This document shows, piece after piece, positions 1 to 7,398 of a DNA stretch of 15,145 bases (the stretch's first letter is position 1; every line of letters starts with the position of its first letter). The notes beneath the pieces are model-generated. The model ran no database searches, had not been told where the DNA came from, and saw only the letters and a list, made by a program, of their open reading frames with translations. The stretch comes from Cyclobacteriaceae bacterium. GTDB taxonomy: Bacteria; Bacteroidota; Bacteroidia; Cytophagales; Cyclobacteriaceae. A program made the position numbers and the translations under genes. The stretch is from NCBI GenBank assembly GCA_013140395.1, contig JABFSY010000178.1, positions 1-15,145 of the forward strand, read 5' to 3'.

Positions 1-20
1 GCTATCAACTAATTCAAGCA

Positions 21-368
21 ATGAAAACTGACAACATCATTCTCACAAAGACTTTCGAATTCTCGCTATCGATAATTCAATTGTATTCCTTACTTGTTGA
101 AAACAAAGAATATGTTCTATCAAAGCAGTTACTCCGGTCGGCTACTTCAATTGGCGCTAACGTTGAAGAGGCAATTGCCGGACAATCAAGAAAAGACTTT
201 ATTTCTAAAATGAGTATAGCTTCAAAAGAAGCTAGAGAATCGCTCTATTGGCTTCGTCTTTTACAAAAGAGCCAACTTGTAAAGCATGATTTCACTTCTT
301 ATTTGAATCAGGCTGAAGAAATTGTTAGAATCATTACCGCAATAGTAAAATCTTCACAACTAAGTTAA
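21..368 (+). CDS. four-helix-bundle protein (S23/IVP-like family)
   Basis: This 115-residue protein matches the four-helix-bundle family first known from proteins encoded in 23S rRNA intervening sequences and related to the Avd protein of diversity-generating retroelements. What I see is the family core 'LLRSATSIGANVEEA' at about residues 38-52, then 'SRKDFISKMSIASKEARES', a 'WLRLL' helix and a closing helix with 'AEEIVRIITAIVKS'. The length is normal for the family. There is no signal peptide or membrane segment, so it should be cytoplasmic. Its molecular role is unknown, although members form pentameric bundles and may bind nucleic acid. It sits 4 bases before a TolC-type gene, in a place where a metal-efflux operon would normally continue without interruption. 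This fits the habit of the family of appearing as stray insertions in Bacteroidota genomes. The family call is firm; the function is not. Confidence 0.9.
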   Translation: MKTDNIILTKTFEFSLSIIQLYSLLVENKEYVLSKQLLRSATSIGANVEEAIAGQSRKDFISKMSIASKEARESLYWLRLLQKSQLVKHDFTSYLNQAEEIVRIITAIVKSSQLS

Positions 369-372
369 AACC

Positions 373-1608
373 ATGTCATTCAAAATTCAGCATTCAAAAT
401 TCATAATTCTATTATTTACCCCTTTTTCTCTTTGGGCTCAATTGATAAGTCAAGAAGAAGCTGTACAAATGGCGCTCAAGAACAATCAATTGATTAAATC
501 TGCAGAATACGGTATCGATTACTATAGAGAGTTAAAAAAAACAGGAACAGATATTGGAAAACTTTCTGCTGTTTGGATGCGTGGACAATACAACTCCTTA
601 CAGCAAGACAACAATTTGAATTTAATGCAGACAATTCCGTTTCCCACCACGCTGGCGAATCAAGTTCGGCTAGGAAAAGAGCAAGTTATAGGCGGGCAGA
701 AGAATCTGATCAATATTCAGAATGAAATTGCTTTTCAGGTAAAAACGGTCTACGAACAATTACTCTATCAGGATGCCCTTCAACGTTTGTTGCTTTCTCA
801 AGATAGTCTTTACCAAGACTTTGCTCGAGCTTCTTCGGTTCGCTATAAAACGGGAGAAAGCAATTTGCTCGAGAAAACCACTGCAGAAACACAGTCTTTC
901 GAGATAAAAAATACCCTGATTGTGAATGAGGCAGACATTAAAATCTCCGCTACTCATCTACAGGCCTTACTAAAAGCCGAAATGCCCATTTATAATTCTG
1001 AAAAGATTGCCAAACGTGCACTCCCACAAAATCTCGATACCGTTTCTTTAAAAAGTAATCCTCAACTAAATCTGTTGCAACAACAGGTGATTATTAATGC
1101 GCGCATAAAAAGTGTGGAAAAAAGTAAAGTTCTGCCGGACCTGACCGTAGGCTATTTCGCGCAGAGTCTCACCGGTTTTCAAAATATTGATGGGGTAGAC
1201 ACCTACTTCCCAAGCAGCAAGGTATTTCAGGGGTTTGAGTTGGGATTAAACATCCCTTTGTGGATCGGGCCTCATCTTGCGCGAGCCCGGGCGGCCTCCT
1301 TTCAAGAAGAAGTCTCCAGAAAAAATACTGAATATTTTCAGACGACCTTACAGGGAAACTATAGTCAAGCGCTGCGCGAGCTGGACAAAAACCTGGCGAG
1401 CCTGGCCTATTACGAATCCAGTGCGTTGAAAAATGCTGATTTACTAATTAGTCAATCGCGCAAAGCTTATCGAGCAGGTGAGATTGGGTATATCGAATAT
1501 CTTCAATCCTTAAAAACAGCACTGTCCATTAAGAATAATTATCTACTCTCCCTCACTCAATACAATCAATCCATCATAAAAATAGAATTCCTCCTTGGAA
1601 AATTTTAA
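373..1608 (+). CDS. TolC-family outer-membrane efflux channel (CusC/CzcC-like)
   Basis: This 411-residue protein is the outer-membrane channel of a tripartite RND efflux system. A signal peptide covers about residues 1-22, ending FSLWAQ. The mature start 'ISQEEAVQMALKNNQLIKSAEYGIDYYRE' is the typical first helix of an outer-membrane efflux repeat. A second repeat begins around residue 225 with 'NPQLNLLQQQVIINARIKSVEKSKVLPDLTVGYF' and ends with 'AYRAGEIGYIEYLQSLKTALSIKNNYL', a pattern common in CusC/CzcC relatives of Bacteroidota. The adaptor gene begins 12 bases after its stop, so the two are surely one operon. The usual order in this phylum is RND pump, TolC protein, adaptor, so a CusA/CzcA gene is expected upstream of the window. 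The ATG at 373 is the only sensible start, but the N-terminus is built from ATTCA-type repeat and may not be ancestral. The metal or drug substrate cannot be read from this sequence. Confidence 0.9.
   Translation: MSFKIQHSKFIILLFTPFSLWAQLISQEEAVQMALKNNQLIKSAEYGIDYYRELKKTGTDIGKLSAVWMRGQYNSLQQDNNLNLMQTIPFPTTLANQVRLGKEQVIGGQKNLINIQNEIAFQVKTVYEQLLYQDALQRLLLSQDSLYQDFARASSVRYKTGESNLLEKTTAETQSFEIKNTLIVNEADIKISATHLQALLKAEMPIYNSEKIAKRALPQNLDTVSLKSNPQLNLLQQQVIINARIKSVEKSKVLPDLTVGYFAQSLTGFQNIDGVDTYFPSSKVFQGFELGLNIPLWIGPHLARARAASFQEEVSRKNTEYFQTTLQGNYSQALRELDKNLASLAYYESSALKNADLLISQSRKAYRAGEIGYIEYLQSLKTALSIKNNYLLSLTQYNQSIIKIEFLLGKF
378..402 (+). repeat. two direct copies of ATTCAAAATTC at the four-helix-bundle/TolC junction
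   Basis: The 11-base unit ATTCAAAATTC occurs at 378-388 and again at 392-402, separated by AGC, and is followed by a partial copy (ATAATTC, 403-409). A related AATTCAAG lies at 11-18, just before the four-helix-bundle gene. From memory, ATTCA-rich tandem sequence often borders four-helix-bundle genes in Bacteroidota, so this may be the edge of an inserted unit. Here the repeat lies inside the start of the TolC reading frame and encodes the N-terminal, positively charged part of its signal peptide. The sequence is seen directly; its meaning is inference. Confidence 0.55.
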
Positions 1609-1620
1609 ATCAAAACTAAA

Positions 1621-2757
1621 ATGAAAAATAGAATAGGACTCCTTTTACTACTTGCTGTGTTTTGGGCCGCTTGTTCGAATAAGGACAAAAGCACAGAAAC
1701 AACAAAAGCACAGCCCACGGAGATCGCTCACGTAAGTCTCTCACAAGAACAGCAAAAGCAATTGGGTATTGTCTTAGGTCAGCCTATCCTGCGGAGCATG
1801 AATGGCACGTTAAAAGCCAATGGCATGTTAGATGTGCCTCCACAAAATATGGTGACGGTCTCGGCTCCCTTGGGGGGATTTGTAAAGTCTACCGAGCTCC
1901 TCCAAGGCATGAAAGTAAAAAAGGGTCAGACAGTTATCGTGCTGCAACATCCTGACTACATTCAGTTACAAGAAGATTACTTGACGAGTAAAAATCAACT
2001 AGAGTTTTTAGATCTTGAGTACAAACGCCAAGAAGAACTGTCAAAAGAAAACGTGACAGCCGCCAAAGCGCTTCAGCAGGCTAAATCGAATTACTTTGGA
2101 ACCAAAGCAAAGGTACAGGGGCTTAGAGCCAAGCTCAAATTAATCAATATCAATCCACAAGAACTTGAGAATGGCGAAATTCAAAACACGATCAGCATCC
2201 CTTCGCCTATCTCGGGTTTTGTGACTGAAGTAAATGTGAACATTGGAATGCACGTTAATCCAACAGACGTCTTGTTCAAAATTATTGATACCGAACACCT
2301 TCATGCCGAAGCACAGGTATTTGAAAAGGATGTGCCCCGCCTAAAGATTGGCCAATTGGTGCGGGTATACTTATCCAACGAAAACAAAGAACGATTAGCT
2401 AAGGTTTTTTTGATCGGCAAGGAAATTACAGCAGAAAGAACAGTGCGTGTACATTGCCATTTGGAAGGAGAAGATTCTTCGTTAATACCGGGGTTGTATT
2501 TTAAGGCATTGATTGAAACAGATCCACAACAAGTTACCACTTTACCCAACGAGGCGGTAGTAGATTTTGACAATAAACAATACGTGTTTGTTGAGCAAAA
2601 AGCAGGTGTACTTGAATACGAAATGATAGAAATCAGTAAACTAAAATCTGAAGAAGACTTTACCGAAGTGGTTTTACCTTCTTCAATTGCTGGCAGAAAA
2701 ATTGTTTTGAAGGGCACTTACGCGATGTTATCAATATTGAAAAATACTGAAGAGTGA
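1621..2757 (+). CDS. efflux RND periplasmic adaptor lipoprotein (CusB/CzcB-like)
   Basis: This 378-residue membrane-fusion protein would join an inner-membrane RND pump to the TolC channel encoded just upstream. The N-terminus is a lipoprotein signal with lipobox WAAC, the lipidated cysteine being residue 18. Domains follow the family order: first lipoyl half at about 77-110 ('VTVSAPLGGFVKS ... GMKVKKGQTVIVLQHPD'), alpha-helical hairpin at about 112-178, second lipoyl half at about 189-225 ('ISIPSPISGFVTEVNVNIGMHV'), beta-barrel at about 227-300, and a membrane-proximal domain to the end. The 'DTEHLHAEAQVFEKDVPRLKIGQ' stretch is characteristic of CusB/CzcB-type adaptors. No histidine-rich or methionine-rich metal-binding tail is present, so the substrate stays open. 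It is the last gene of this operon; the next gene starts 48 bases on. Confidence 0.92.
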   Translation: MKNRIGLLLLLAVFWAACSNKDKSTETTKAQPTEIAHVSLSQEQQKQLGIVLGQPILRSMNGTLKANGMLDVPPQNMVTVSAPLGGFVKSTELLQGMKVKKGQTVIVLQHPDYIQLQEDYLTSKNQLEFLDLEYKRQEELSKENVTAAKALQQAKSNYFGTKAKVQGLRAKLKLININPQELENGEIQNTISIPSPISGFVTEVNVNIGMHVNPTDVLFKIIDTEHLHAEAQVFEKDVPRLKIGQLVRVYLSNENKERLAKVFLIGKEITAERTVRVHCHLEGEDSSLIPGLYFKALIETDPQQVTTLPNEAVVDFDNKQYVFVEQKAGVLEYEMIEISKLKSEEDFTEVVLPSSIAGRKIVLKGTYAMLSILKNTEE

Positions 2758-2805
2758 GAAAGCTAAGGGCATTTGCTAAATTTAGAGTTGGTAAACATTA
2801 TTGAA

Positions 2806-3465
2806 ATGAAAAAGTATTTCCTTGTCTGTTTGATCTTGTCAACGATTGATTGTTGCGTTTTTGCACAAAGTGGAAAATCCTACGTGTTCGTTTTCTTACA
2901 TACACGTAGTGATAAAGCGGAGTTGCCCAAAGAAGAGGTTGATAAAATTATGTCTGGTCATATGGCCAACATTAACAAAATGGCCAAAGAAGGCAAGTTG
3001 TTGGCCGCGGGCCCGTTTGAGGGTGGGGGTGGAATTTTTATTTTCAACACAACATCTGTCGATGAGGTAACTGAGTGGATGAAAGCTGACCCAGGCATTC
3101 AAGCCAACCGATGGAAGTTGGAAAAACTTCTATACACACCCCGCACCGGCTCCGTATGCGCAGTAAAGGAGCCTTATGAAATGACCATGTATAGTTTTGT
3201 TCGCTTCCTACCCAATATCGCAAAGTTCAATGTGCAGATGGCACCAGAAACTTTTGGCAAGCACGATGACTACTTGAAAGAAATCAAAAAAACGGGCAAT
3301 GTGATTGAGGAGGGAACATTTGGAGACAGCGAGGGTGGAATTCTAATAATGAAAGGAAAGGTGCAACCAGAGGTCATTGAAAATGACCCGGCTGTTCGAG
3401 AAGGGTTACTTGAAATCTGGGTGAAAGAACTGTATGTGGCGAAGGGATCTTTTTGTGAAAAGTGA
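2806..3465 (+). CDS. exported protein with two YciI-like domains
   Basis: This 219-residue protein has a cleavable signal peptide at about residues 1-21 ('MKKYFLVCLILSTIDCCVFAQ'). The rest resembles two tandem YciI-related domains, each a small alpha/beta fold of the dimeric ferredoxin-like type. Copy one (about 25-110) has 'SGHMANINKMAKEGKLLAAGPFEGGGGIFIF' and 'ADPGI'. Copy two (about 125-211) has 'FGKHDDYLKEIKKTGNVIEEGTFGDSEGGILIM' and 'NDPAV'. His52 and His153, and the Asp-Pro pairs 95-96 and 194-195, fall at matching places, which supports an internal duplication. I chose the ATG at 2806 rather than the in-frame TTG at 2773, because only the ATG gives a normal signal peptide. It lies 48 bases after the adaptor gene, so it may read through or have its own promoter. 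YciI proteins are mostly cytoplasmic and of uncertain function; the export is unusual. Confidence 0.8.
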   Translation: MKKYFLVCLILSTIDCCVFAQSGKSYVFVFLHTRSDKAELPKEEVDKIMSGHMANINKMAKEGKLLAAGPFEGGGGIFIFNTTSVDEVTEWMKADPGIQANRWKLEKLLYTPRTGSVCAVKEPYEMTMYSFVRFLPNIAKFNVQMAPETFGKHDDYLKEIKKTGNVIEEGTFGDSEGGILIMKGKVQPEVIENDPAVREGLLEIWVKELYVAKGSFCEK

Positions 3466-3467
3466 AT

Positions 3468-4334
3468 TTATTCCGAGACAACAATCGCCAATTTGGTTCC
3501 CTTCTTATTTATTGACAAGCGGGTGGCCCCCCTCAATAGTTCATCCCCTGAATTGATCACTACATCACTCCATTCTTTTTCTTTGGCTGGATCAATTGAA
3601 TAAATTCTTGTTCCGTCACTCATAATGATTCGGCCCTGTGGAGTCCAGCACAAATCTTCTCGCCCGGGCAAAGTTTTTATAAGGGTAGTTATTTCAGAAG
3701 TTGCTCCATCCAAACGCTTAATGATCCACTCTGAATCAGAAAATTTATGCACGAAGCTCATAGCATTCTGACCCGGGATACTATGCAGTGACCTGCCAAT
3801 TTTTTCTGCCAGTACTTTATCGTCCTTCTTTTTTACATTATACAAATGAAGTGTCTGTGGTTCACCCAATACAAATAGAAGTAGTCTATCTTGATCTACC
3901 CAGGCATGATAGCCAACAATCAAGTTGTCAATCAAAACAGTGGGTTGTCCGCCACCCACCGGGTACTTTCCTAAGTTCTGCGCTCCATCATCTCGCTGAA
4001 TGATACACGAAAAAAATTGCTTATCGGGGGTTAATGTAGGAGAGTATTCGCGTTCTTTTGTTTGAGTGAGTGATCTTGTTTCGCCTTTTTCATAGTCATA
4101 ACTCTTAATGTCAGAACGCCCGTCAGGATTGAATGAGGAATAAAAAATGAGTGGCTGATCGGCATGAAACGAAGGTTGGTTGTCATAGCCAACATGATGG
4201 GTAATGTTTTTCGGATTTGAAAGAACGAGCTTATCCCTTTTGATTGAAAGATCAAACAGTAAAATCTCAGAGCCGGTTTGTGCAAGTCCCGCAAGGCTAC
4301 ATAACTGAAGTGCGAATACAATAATAATCTTCAT
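3468..4334 (-). CDS. exported TolB/WD40-like beta-propeller protein
   Basis: This 288-residue protein carries a signal peptide at about residues 1-19 (ending SLAGLAQ). The body has repeating blade-like units of the PD40/TolB type, for example 'NQPSFHADQPLIFYSSFNPDG', 'YDYEKGETRSLTQ', 'EYSPTLTPDKQFFSCII' and 'LCWTPQGRIIMSDGTRIYSID', so a five- to six-bladed propeller is likely. No catalytic residues are recognisable; a binding or scaffold role outside the cytoplasm is the most that can be said. The ATG at 4334 is preferred to the in-frame TTG at 4340 because it sits directly on the signal peptide. It starts 16 bases after the stop of the M20 hydrolase on the same strand, so the two are very likely co-transcribed. 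It may act with that enzyme, but nothing in the sequence proves this. Its stop lies 2 bases from that of the convergent YciI-like gene. Confidence 0.8.
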   Translation of the reverse strand: MKIIIVFALQLCSLAGLAQTGSEILLFDLSIKRDKLVLSNPKNITHHVGYDNQPSFHADQPLIFYSSFNPDGRSDIKSYDYEKGETRSLTQTKEREYSPTLTPDKQFFSCIIQRDDGAQNLGKYPVGGGQPTVLIDNLIVGYHAWVDQDRLLLFVLGEPQTLHLYNVKKKDDKVLAEKIGRSLHSIPGQNAMSFVHKFSDSEWIIKRLDGATSEITTLIKTLPGREDLCWTPQGRIIMSDGTRIYSIDPAKEKEWSDVVINSGDELLRGATRLSINKKGTKLAIVVSE

Positions 4335-4350
4335 AGTCAATAATTTCTAG

Positions 4351-5655
4351 CTACTTTTTCAGGTACATGTAATCCGTGGTCAATGCTAACAATGCTTTCA
4401 CTCCGGTTACAAATGATTTTTCGTCAATCATAAAATCCGCTGTGTGATGCACCGGAGGGGTTGTCAAATTTAGTTCAGCAGGATAGGCTCCTAGAAAAAA
4501 GAAAAGACCGGGCACCTTTTGCTGAAAGAATGAAAAATCTTCGGCCATCGTAACAGCCGCTATCTCAGCTACATTTTGTTTGCCTGCGGCTCGCTCCAGG
4601 CTAGAAACCATTTGGCGCGTCAATGTGGGATCATTATAGGTAGCAGGATATCCTGTCATTACTTTTACTTCAGCCGTTGCGCCCGAAGCCTCTGCTATCT
4701 TCGTTACCGTGTGTTTAATTTTTTCATGTACAAGATTCTGCATACCAACATCGAAGGTGCGAATGGTTCCTTCCAAAGTTGCTGTTTCCGGAATAATGTT
4801 TCTTCGAATACCCGCGTGCAAGCTACCTACTGTAATCACTACAGCTCCCTTGGTTAGTTCGCTCTGCCGACTCACGATAGTTTGTAGTCCTTCTACAACC
4901 TGACCCGAAATCACAATAGGGTCAACACTATCCCACGGTGTAGCGCCATGAGCTCCGTGCCCTATAATTTTTATGTCAAATGCATCTACTGCGGCCATCA
5001 GCCCGCCCGGCCTATAAGCTAACTGACCTGAAGGCAACAGCGACTGCACGTGCAACCCAAACACCACATCCACTTTCGGGTTCTCCAGCACTCCTTCTTT
5101 GATCATTAGTTCAGCGCCAGCTGTTCCTTCGCTCGGTGCCACTCCCTCCTCGGCAGGTTGAAATAGAAACTTTACAGTTCCCTTTAATTCATTCTTGTTT
5201 TTGGCCAAAATTTCTGCCACGGCCATTAAAATAGACATGTGTGCATCATGCCCGCAGGCGTGCATCACTCCGGTTTCTTGCCCATTGAACAATACCTTCT
5301 CTTTGGAGGCAAATGGTAAACTGTTTCGCTCCACAACAGGGAGTGCGTCCATGTCAGCCCGTAACGCAATGACAGGGCCCGGCTTTGCTCCCCTCAACAA
5401 ACCAACAACGCCTGTTTTGGCTACTGGATATTGAACTTCTATGCCCAATGATTTGAGATGCGCTGCGATGTAGGCACCCGTCTTTGTTTCCCGATTTGAT
5501 AGTTCCGGATTTTGATGAAAATGCCTGCGCCATTCTATTAATTTCGGCTCAATGGCTTTTGCTTCTTGTTCTATCTTTGCCTGTAGTTTGGGGTTGACCT
5601 GAGCAGCAGCAACCGAAGCCACTAGCAGGAATAAAAAAACAAAGTTATTTCTCAT
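4351..5655 (-). CDS. secreted M20D-family metallo-amidohydrolase
   Basis: This 434-residue enzyme belongs to the M20D family of zinc/manganese amidohydrolases (hippurate hydrolase, N-acyl amino-acid hydrolase and IAA-amino-acid hydrolase relatives), which cleave acyl groups from amino acids. A signal peptide at about 1-19 (ending ASVAAAQ) places it in the periplasm or outside. The metal ligands appear in order: Cys134 and His136 in 'HACGHDAHMS', Glu170 in 'FQPAEE', His202 in 'FGLHVQ', and probably His404 in 'VHHTADF'. Glu169 would be the catalytic base. 'ALRADMDALPVVE' and the dimerisation-domain stretch 'GHGAHGATPWDSVDPI' are also typical. The full length is normal and no key residue is missing. 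It is the first gene of a two-gene minus-strand unit with the beta-propeller protein. The exact substrate cannot be inferred; a role in scavenging acylated or dipeptide-like nutrients is plausible. Confidence 0.93.
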   Translation of the reverse strand: MRNNFVFLFLLVASVAAAQVNPKLQAKIEQEAKAIEPKLIEWRRHFHQNPELSNRETKTGAYIAAHLKSLGIEVQYPVAKTGVVGLLRGAKPGPVIALRADMDALPVVERNSLPFASKEKVLFNGQETGVMHACGHDAHMSILMAVAEILAKNKNELKGTVKFLFQPAEEGVAPSEGTAGAELMIKEGVLENPKVDVVFGLHVQSLLPSGQLAYRPGGLMAAVDAFDIKIIGHGAHGATPWDSVDPIVISGQVVEGLQTIVSRQSELTKGAVVITVGSLHAGIRRNIIPETATLEGTIRTFDVGMQNLVHEKIKHTVTKIAEASGATAEVKVMTGYPATYNDPTLTRQMVSSLERAAGKQNVAEIAAVTMAEDFSFFQQKVPGLFFFLGAYPAELNLTTPPVHHTADFMIDEKSFVTGVKALLALTTDYMYLKK

Positions 5656-5720
5656 GGTTTGTTTTAGCTGTAAGTGACGGTCAAGGTAGAAAAAACCGGT
5701 ACTTTGCCCAACTAAATTGT
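5656..5720. promoter_or_regulatory. divergent intergenic region between hydrolase and Rieske operons
   Basis: These 65 bases separate the minus-strand hydrolase from the plus-strand Rieske gene and must hold the 5' regions of both. On the plus strand, GTACTTTGC at 5699-5707 resembles the Bacteroidota -7 box, 14 bases before the ATG, but I see no convincing -33 TTG at the proper distance. On the minus strand, a TACCTTGA with a TTG 21 bases upstream is a weaker candidate for the hydrolase. No operator or riboswitch-like fold is apparent. Confidence 0.35.
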
Positions 5721-6041
5721 ATGGAGTGGATCAAAGTCTTTTCATCTGGTGAGGAAGCCCGCAAAAAGTTGACGGAAAACAAGCCGCAGTTATTGATTAT
5801 TCGTGGACAAGCACTTTGTTTGGTTATGAGAGGCGGAGCTTTTTATGCCGTTGAAAACAAATGTTCGCACAATGGGGAGCAACTTCACAAGGGGGTAGTA
5901 AATTTTTTGGGTGAAGTTGTTTGCCCCTGGCACGGCTATCGTTTTAATATGAAAACCGGCAGGGAAGTAGGTGAGCGATCGGGAGACCTGGTCACTTTCC
6001 CGATGAAAGAAAATGACGAGGGGGTTTTTTTAGCTTTGTAA
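5721..6041 (+). CDS. small Rieske-type [2Fe-2S] ferredoxin
   Basis: This 106-residue protein is a stand-alone Rieske domain. The cluster ligands are clear: Cys48 and His50 in 'CSHNGEQL', and Cys68 and His71 in 'CPWHGYRF', separated by a spacing usual for soluble Rieske ferredoxins of the NirD/BphF type. The following 'NMKTGREV ... TFPMKENDEGVFL' completes the beta fold. There is no signal peptide, membrane anchor or Tat motif, so it should act as a cytoplasmic electron carrier. No oxygenase, reductase or nitrite reductase gene lies beside it, so its redox partners are unknown. It is the first gene of a closely packed run; the next gene starts 2 bases after its stop. The three genes that follow encode exported proteins, so the functional link is not obvious. 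Confidence 0.93.
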   Translation: MEWIKVFSSGEEARKKLTENKPQLLIIRGQALCLVMRGGAFYAVENKCSHNGEQLHKGVVNFLGEVVCPWHGYRFNMKTGREVGERSGDLVTFPMKENDEGVFLAL

Positions 6042-6043
6042 TT

Positions 6044-6553
6044 ATGATTAGAAAAATCTGTTGCCTTTTTCTGTTGCTCGTTGTGTATTCGTCTTGTCAA
6101 AAGTCAAAGGCCCAAAAGTCAGTTTACCCAAATCACGTTGGTGATATTGCTTTCGATGAAAAAACAGATGATCCAAACTTTAAAATTTGCTTAAATGGAC
6201 GGATTCCACAGTACTACGAATTTGGCAAAAGTCTACAATACCGAGGCGAGAAACCTGCTATTGACAAACACTTTGAAATTCTTAAACTGAACGAGACAAC
6301 AGTTGAATCGGGTTACATTACGATTCGGTTCATCGTGAACTGTGAGGGAAAAACGGGACGCTACAGAATTGAAGAAATGAGTAACGACTACCAGCCTATG
6401 TCGTTTGACAAAAACTTGGTGGAGAAGATCTTGACTTTGACTAAAGAGTTAAGTGGTTGGATTGTCGGTGGAAATCCAGAGCAACCTGTTGACTACTATC
6501 AGTACCTGACTTTCAAAATCGAGGGAGGAAAATTAATTGAGATTATGCCATGA
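6044..6553 (+). CDS. lipoprotein with TonB C-terminal-like domain
   Basis: This 169-residue protein begins with a lipoprotein signal whose lipobox is YSSC, Cys18 being the lipidation site. From about residue 84 the pattern 'SGYITIRFIVNCEGKTGRYRIEEMSND' followed by 'SGWIVGGNPEQPVDYYQYLTFKI' resembles the C-terminal domain of TonB-type energy transducers (beta strand, helix, 'W.pG...g.pv', final strand). Unlike real TonB it lacks an N-terminal transmembrane anchor and a proline-rich linker, so it is unlikely to power outer-membrane receptors. It is better called a TonB-C-like lipoprotein of unknown function. The start ATG lies 2 bases after the Rieske stop, and the stop overlaps the next start in an ATGA, which points to translational coupling with the TPR gene. 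Confidence 0.72.
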   Translation: MIRKICCLFLLLVVYSSCQKSKAQKSVYPNHVGDIAFDEKTDDPNFKICLNGRIPQYYEFGKSLQYRGEKPAIDKHFEILKLNETTVESGYITIRFIVNCEGKTGRYRIEEMSNDYQPMSFDKNLVEKILTLTKELSGWIVGGNPEQPVDYYQYLTFKIEGGKLIEIMP

Positions 6554-7398
6554 CCAAGAGTATGCTGTTTGCCAGTCGACTTTTTTTTGTTTTTCTACTA
6601 ACGTCACTCGCGTTGGTTGCTTTTGCCGAGCCTAACTGCAACATCTACAAAATGGAGAATAATATGCCATGCTATGAGGCGTGCGTTCTGGCAACGACTG
6701 GAGGAGGAGCGCAAGGATCGAGGGCATCGCAGGAAAAGTTTGATAAGGCAATAGAGCAATGCCCCGCATTGGACTATGCCTACATGGAAAAATCTGTGCC
6801 TTATTTGAAACGTGGCGAATTCATTACCTGGAAAAAATTGATTGACAAGGCTGTGGAATTAAATCCAACTCTTCACTTGGGCTATCGGGGCTGGTGTCGC
6901 TATCAATTTTTGAGAGACTATCGAGGAGCCATCAAAGACTTCGAAAGATTAGATACCTTATTTCCTCATGACATCGGCTATTCCATAAACGGAGACTATC
7001 AATTGACCATTGTCAAGGCTCTTTGTTATAGTGCAATTGGTGAAAAAAGTAAAGCGATTGAAATCATGGAAACACAGCTTGGTAAAAAGGGATATTCGCC
7101 CATGGTCTATGATTACCTCCACCTGGGTGTGCTAAAGATGGAAACGGGCGACTTCAATGGAGGTATTGTTTTTTTGACGAAGTCCATCGCGCTTAATGAT
7201 TATCTGGCGGAACCCTACTATTATTTGGGACTAATCAATAAATCCAAAAATCTTAAAGTAGAATACAAAACCGCTATGGAAAAAGCAAAAGCCTATTACC
7301 TGAAGGGATACAAACGATTTGATCCGTATACTCACCCGATGCACAAAGTGTATTTGAGTGATATTGATCGTGAGCTTTCCATTGCCCAAACATTCTGA
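6550..7398 (+). CDS. exported tetratricopeptide-repeat protein
   Basis: This 282-residue protein has a signal peptide at about 1-26 (ending LVAFAEP). A short Cys-containing N-terminal segment follows ('NCNIYKMENNMPCYEACVLATTGGGAQGSRASQEKFDKAIEQCP'). TPR-like helical repeats fill the rest, such as 'YMEKSVPYLKRGEFITWKKLIDKAVELNP', 'GYRGWCRYQFLRDYRGAIKDFERLDTLFP', 'ALCYSAIGEKSKAIEIMETQL' and 'HLGVLKMETGDFNGGIVFLTKSIALND'. Such proteins serve as protein-binding scaffolds. It overlaps the upstream lipoprotein gene by 4 bases and the downstream gene by 1 base (TGATG), so the three exported products are probably made together. The family seems familiar from other Bacteroidota, where it is annotated only as a TPR protein. 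No partner can be named. Confidence 0.85.
   Translation: MTKSMLFASRLFFVFLLTSLALVAFAEPNCNIYKMENNMPCYEACVLATTGGGAQGSRASQEKFDKAIEQCPALDYAYMEKSVPYLKRGEFITWKKLIDKAVELNPTLHLGYRGWCRYQFLRDYRGAIKDFERLDTLFPHDIGYSINGDYQLTIVKALCYSAIGEKSKAIEIMETQLGKKGYSPMVYDYLHLGVLKMETGDFNGGIVFLTKSIALNDYLAEPYYYLGLINKSKNLKVEYKTAMEKAKAYYLKGYKRFDPYTHPMHKVYLSDIDRELSIAQTF

Noticed and set aside
2301..2717. 138-residue open frame on the minus strand
   Set aside because: It lies wholly antisense to the adaptor gene, is rich in Ser and Thr in a way typical of shadow frames, and matches no family.
2773..2805. In-frame TTG giving 11 extra residues to the YciI-like protein
   Set aside because: The extension places polar residues before an otherwise standard signal peptide; the ATG at 2806 is the better start.
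6044..6553. True TonB energy transducer
   Set aside because: There is no N-terminal transmembrane anchor or proline-rich linker, and a lipobox is present instead; only the C-terminal-like pattern matches.
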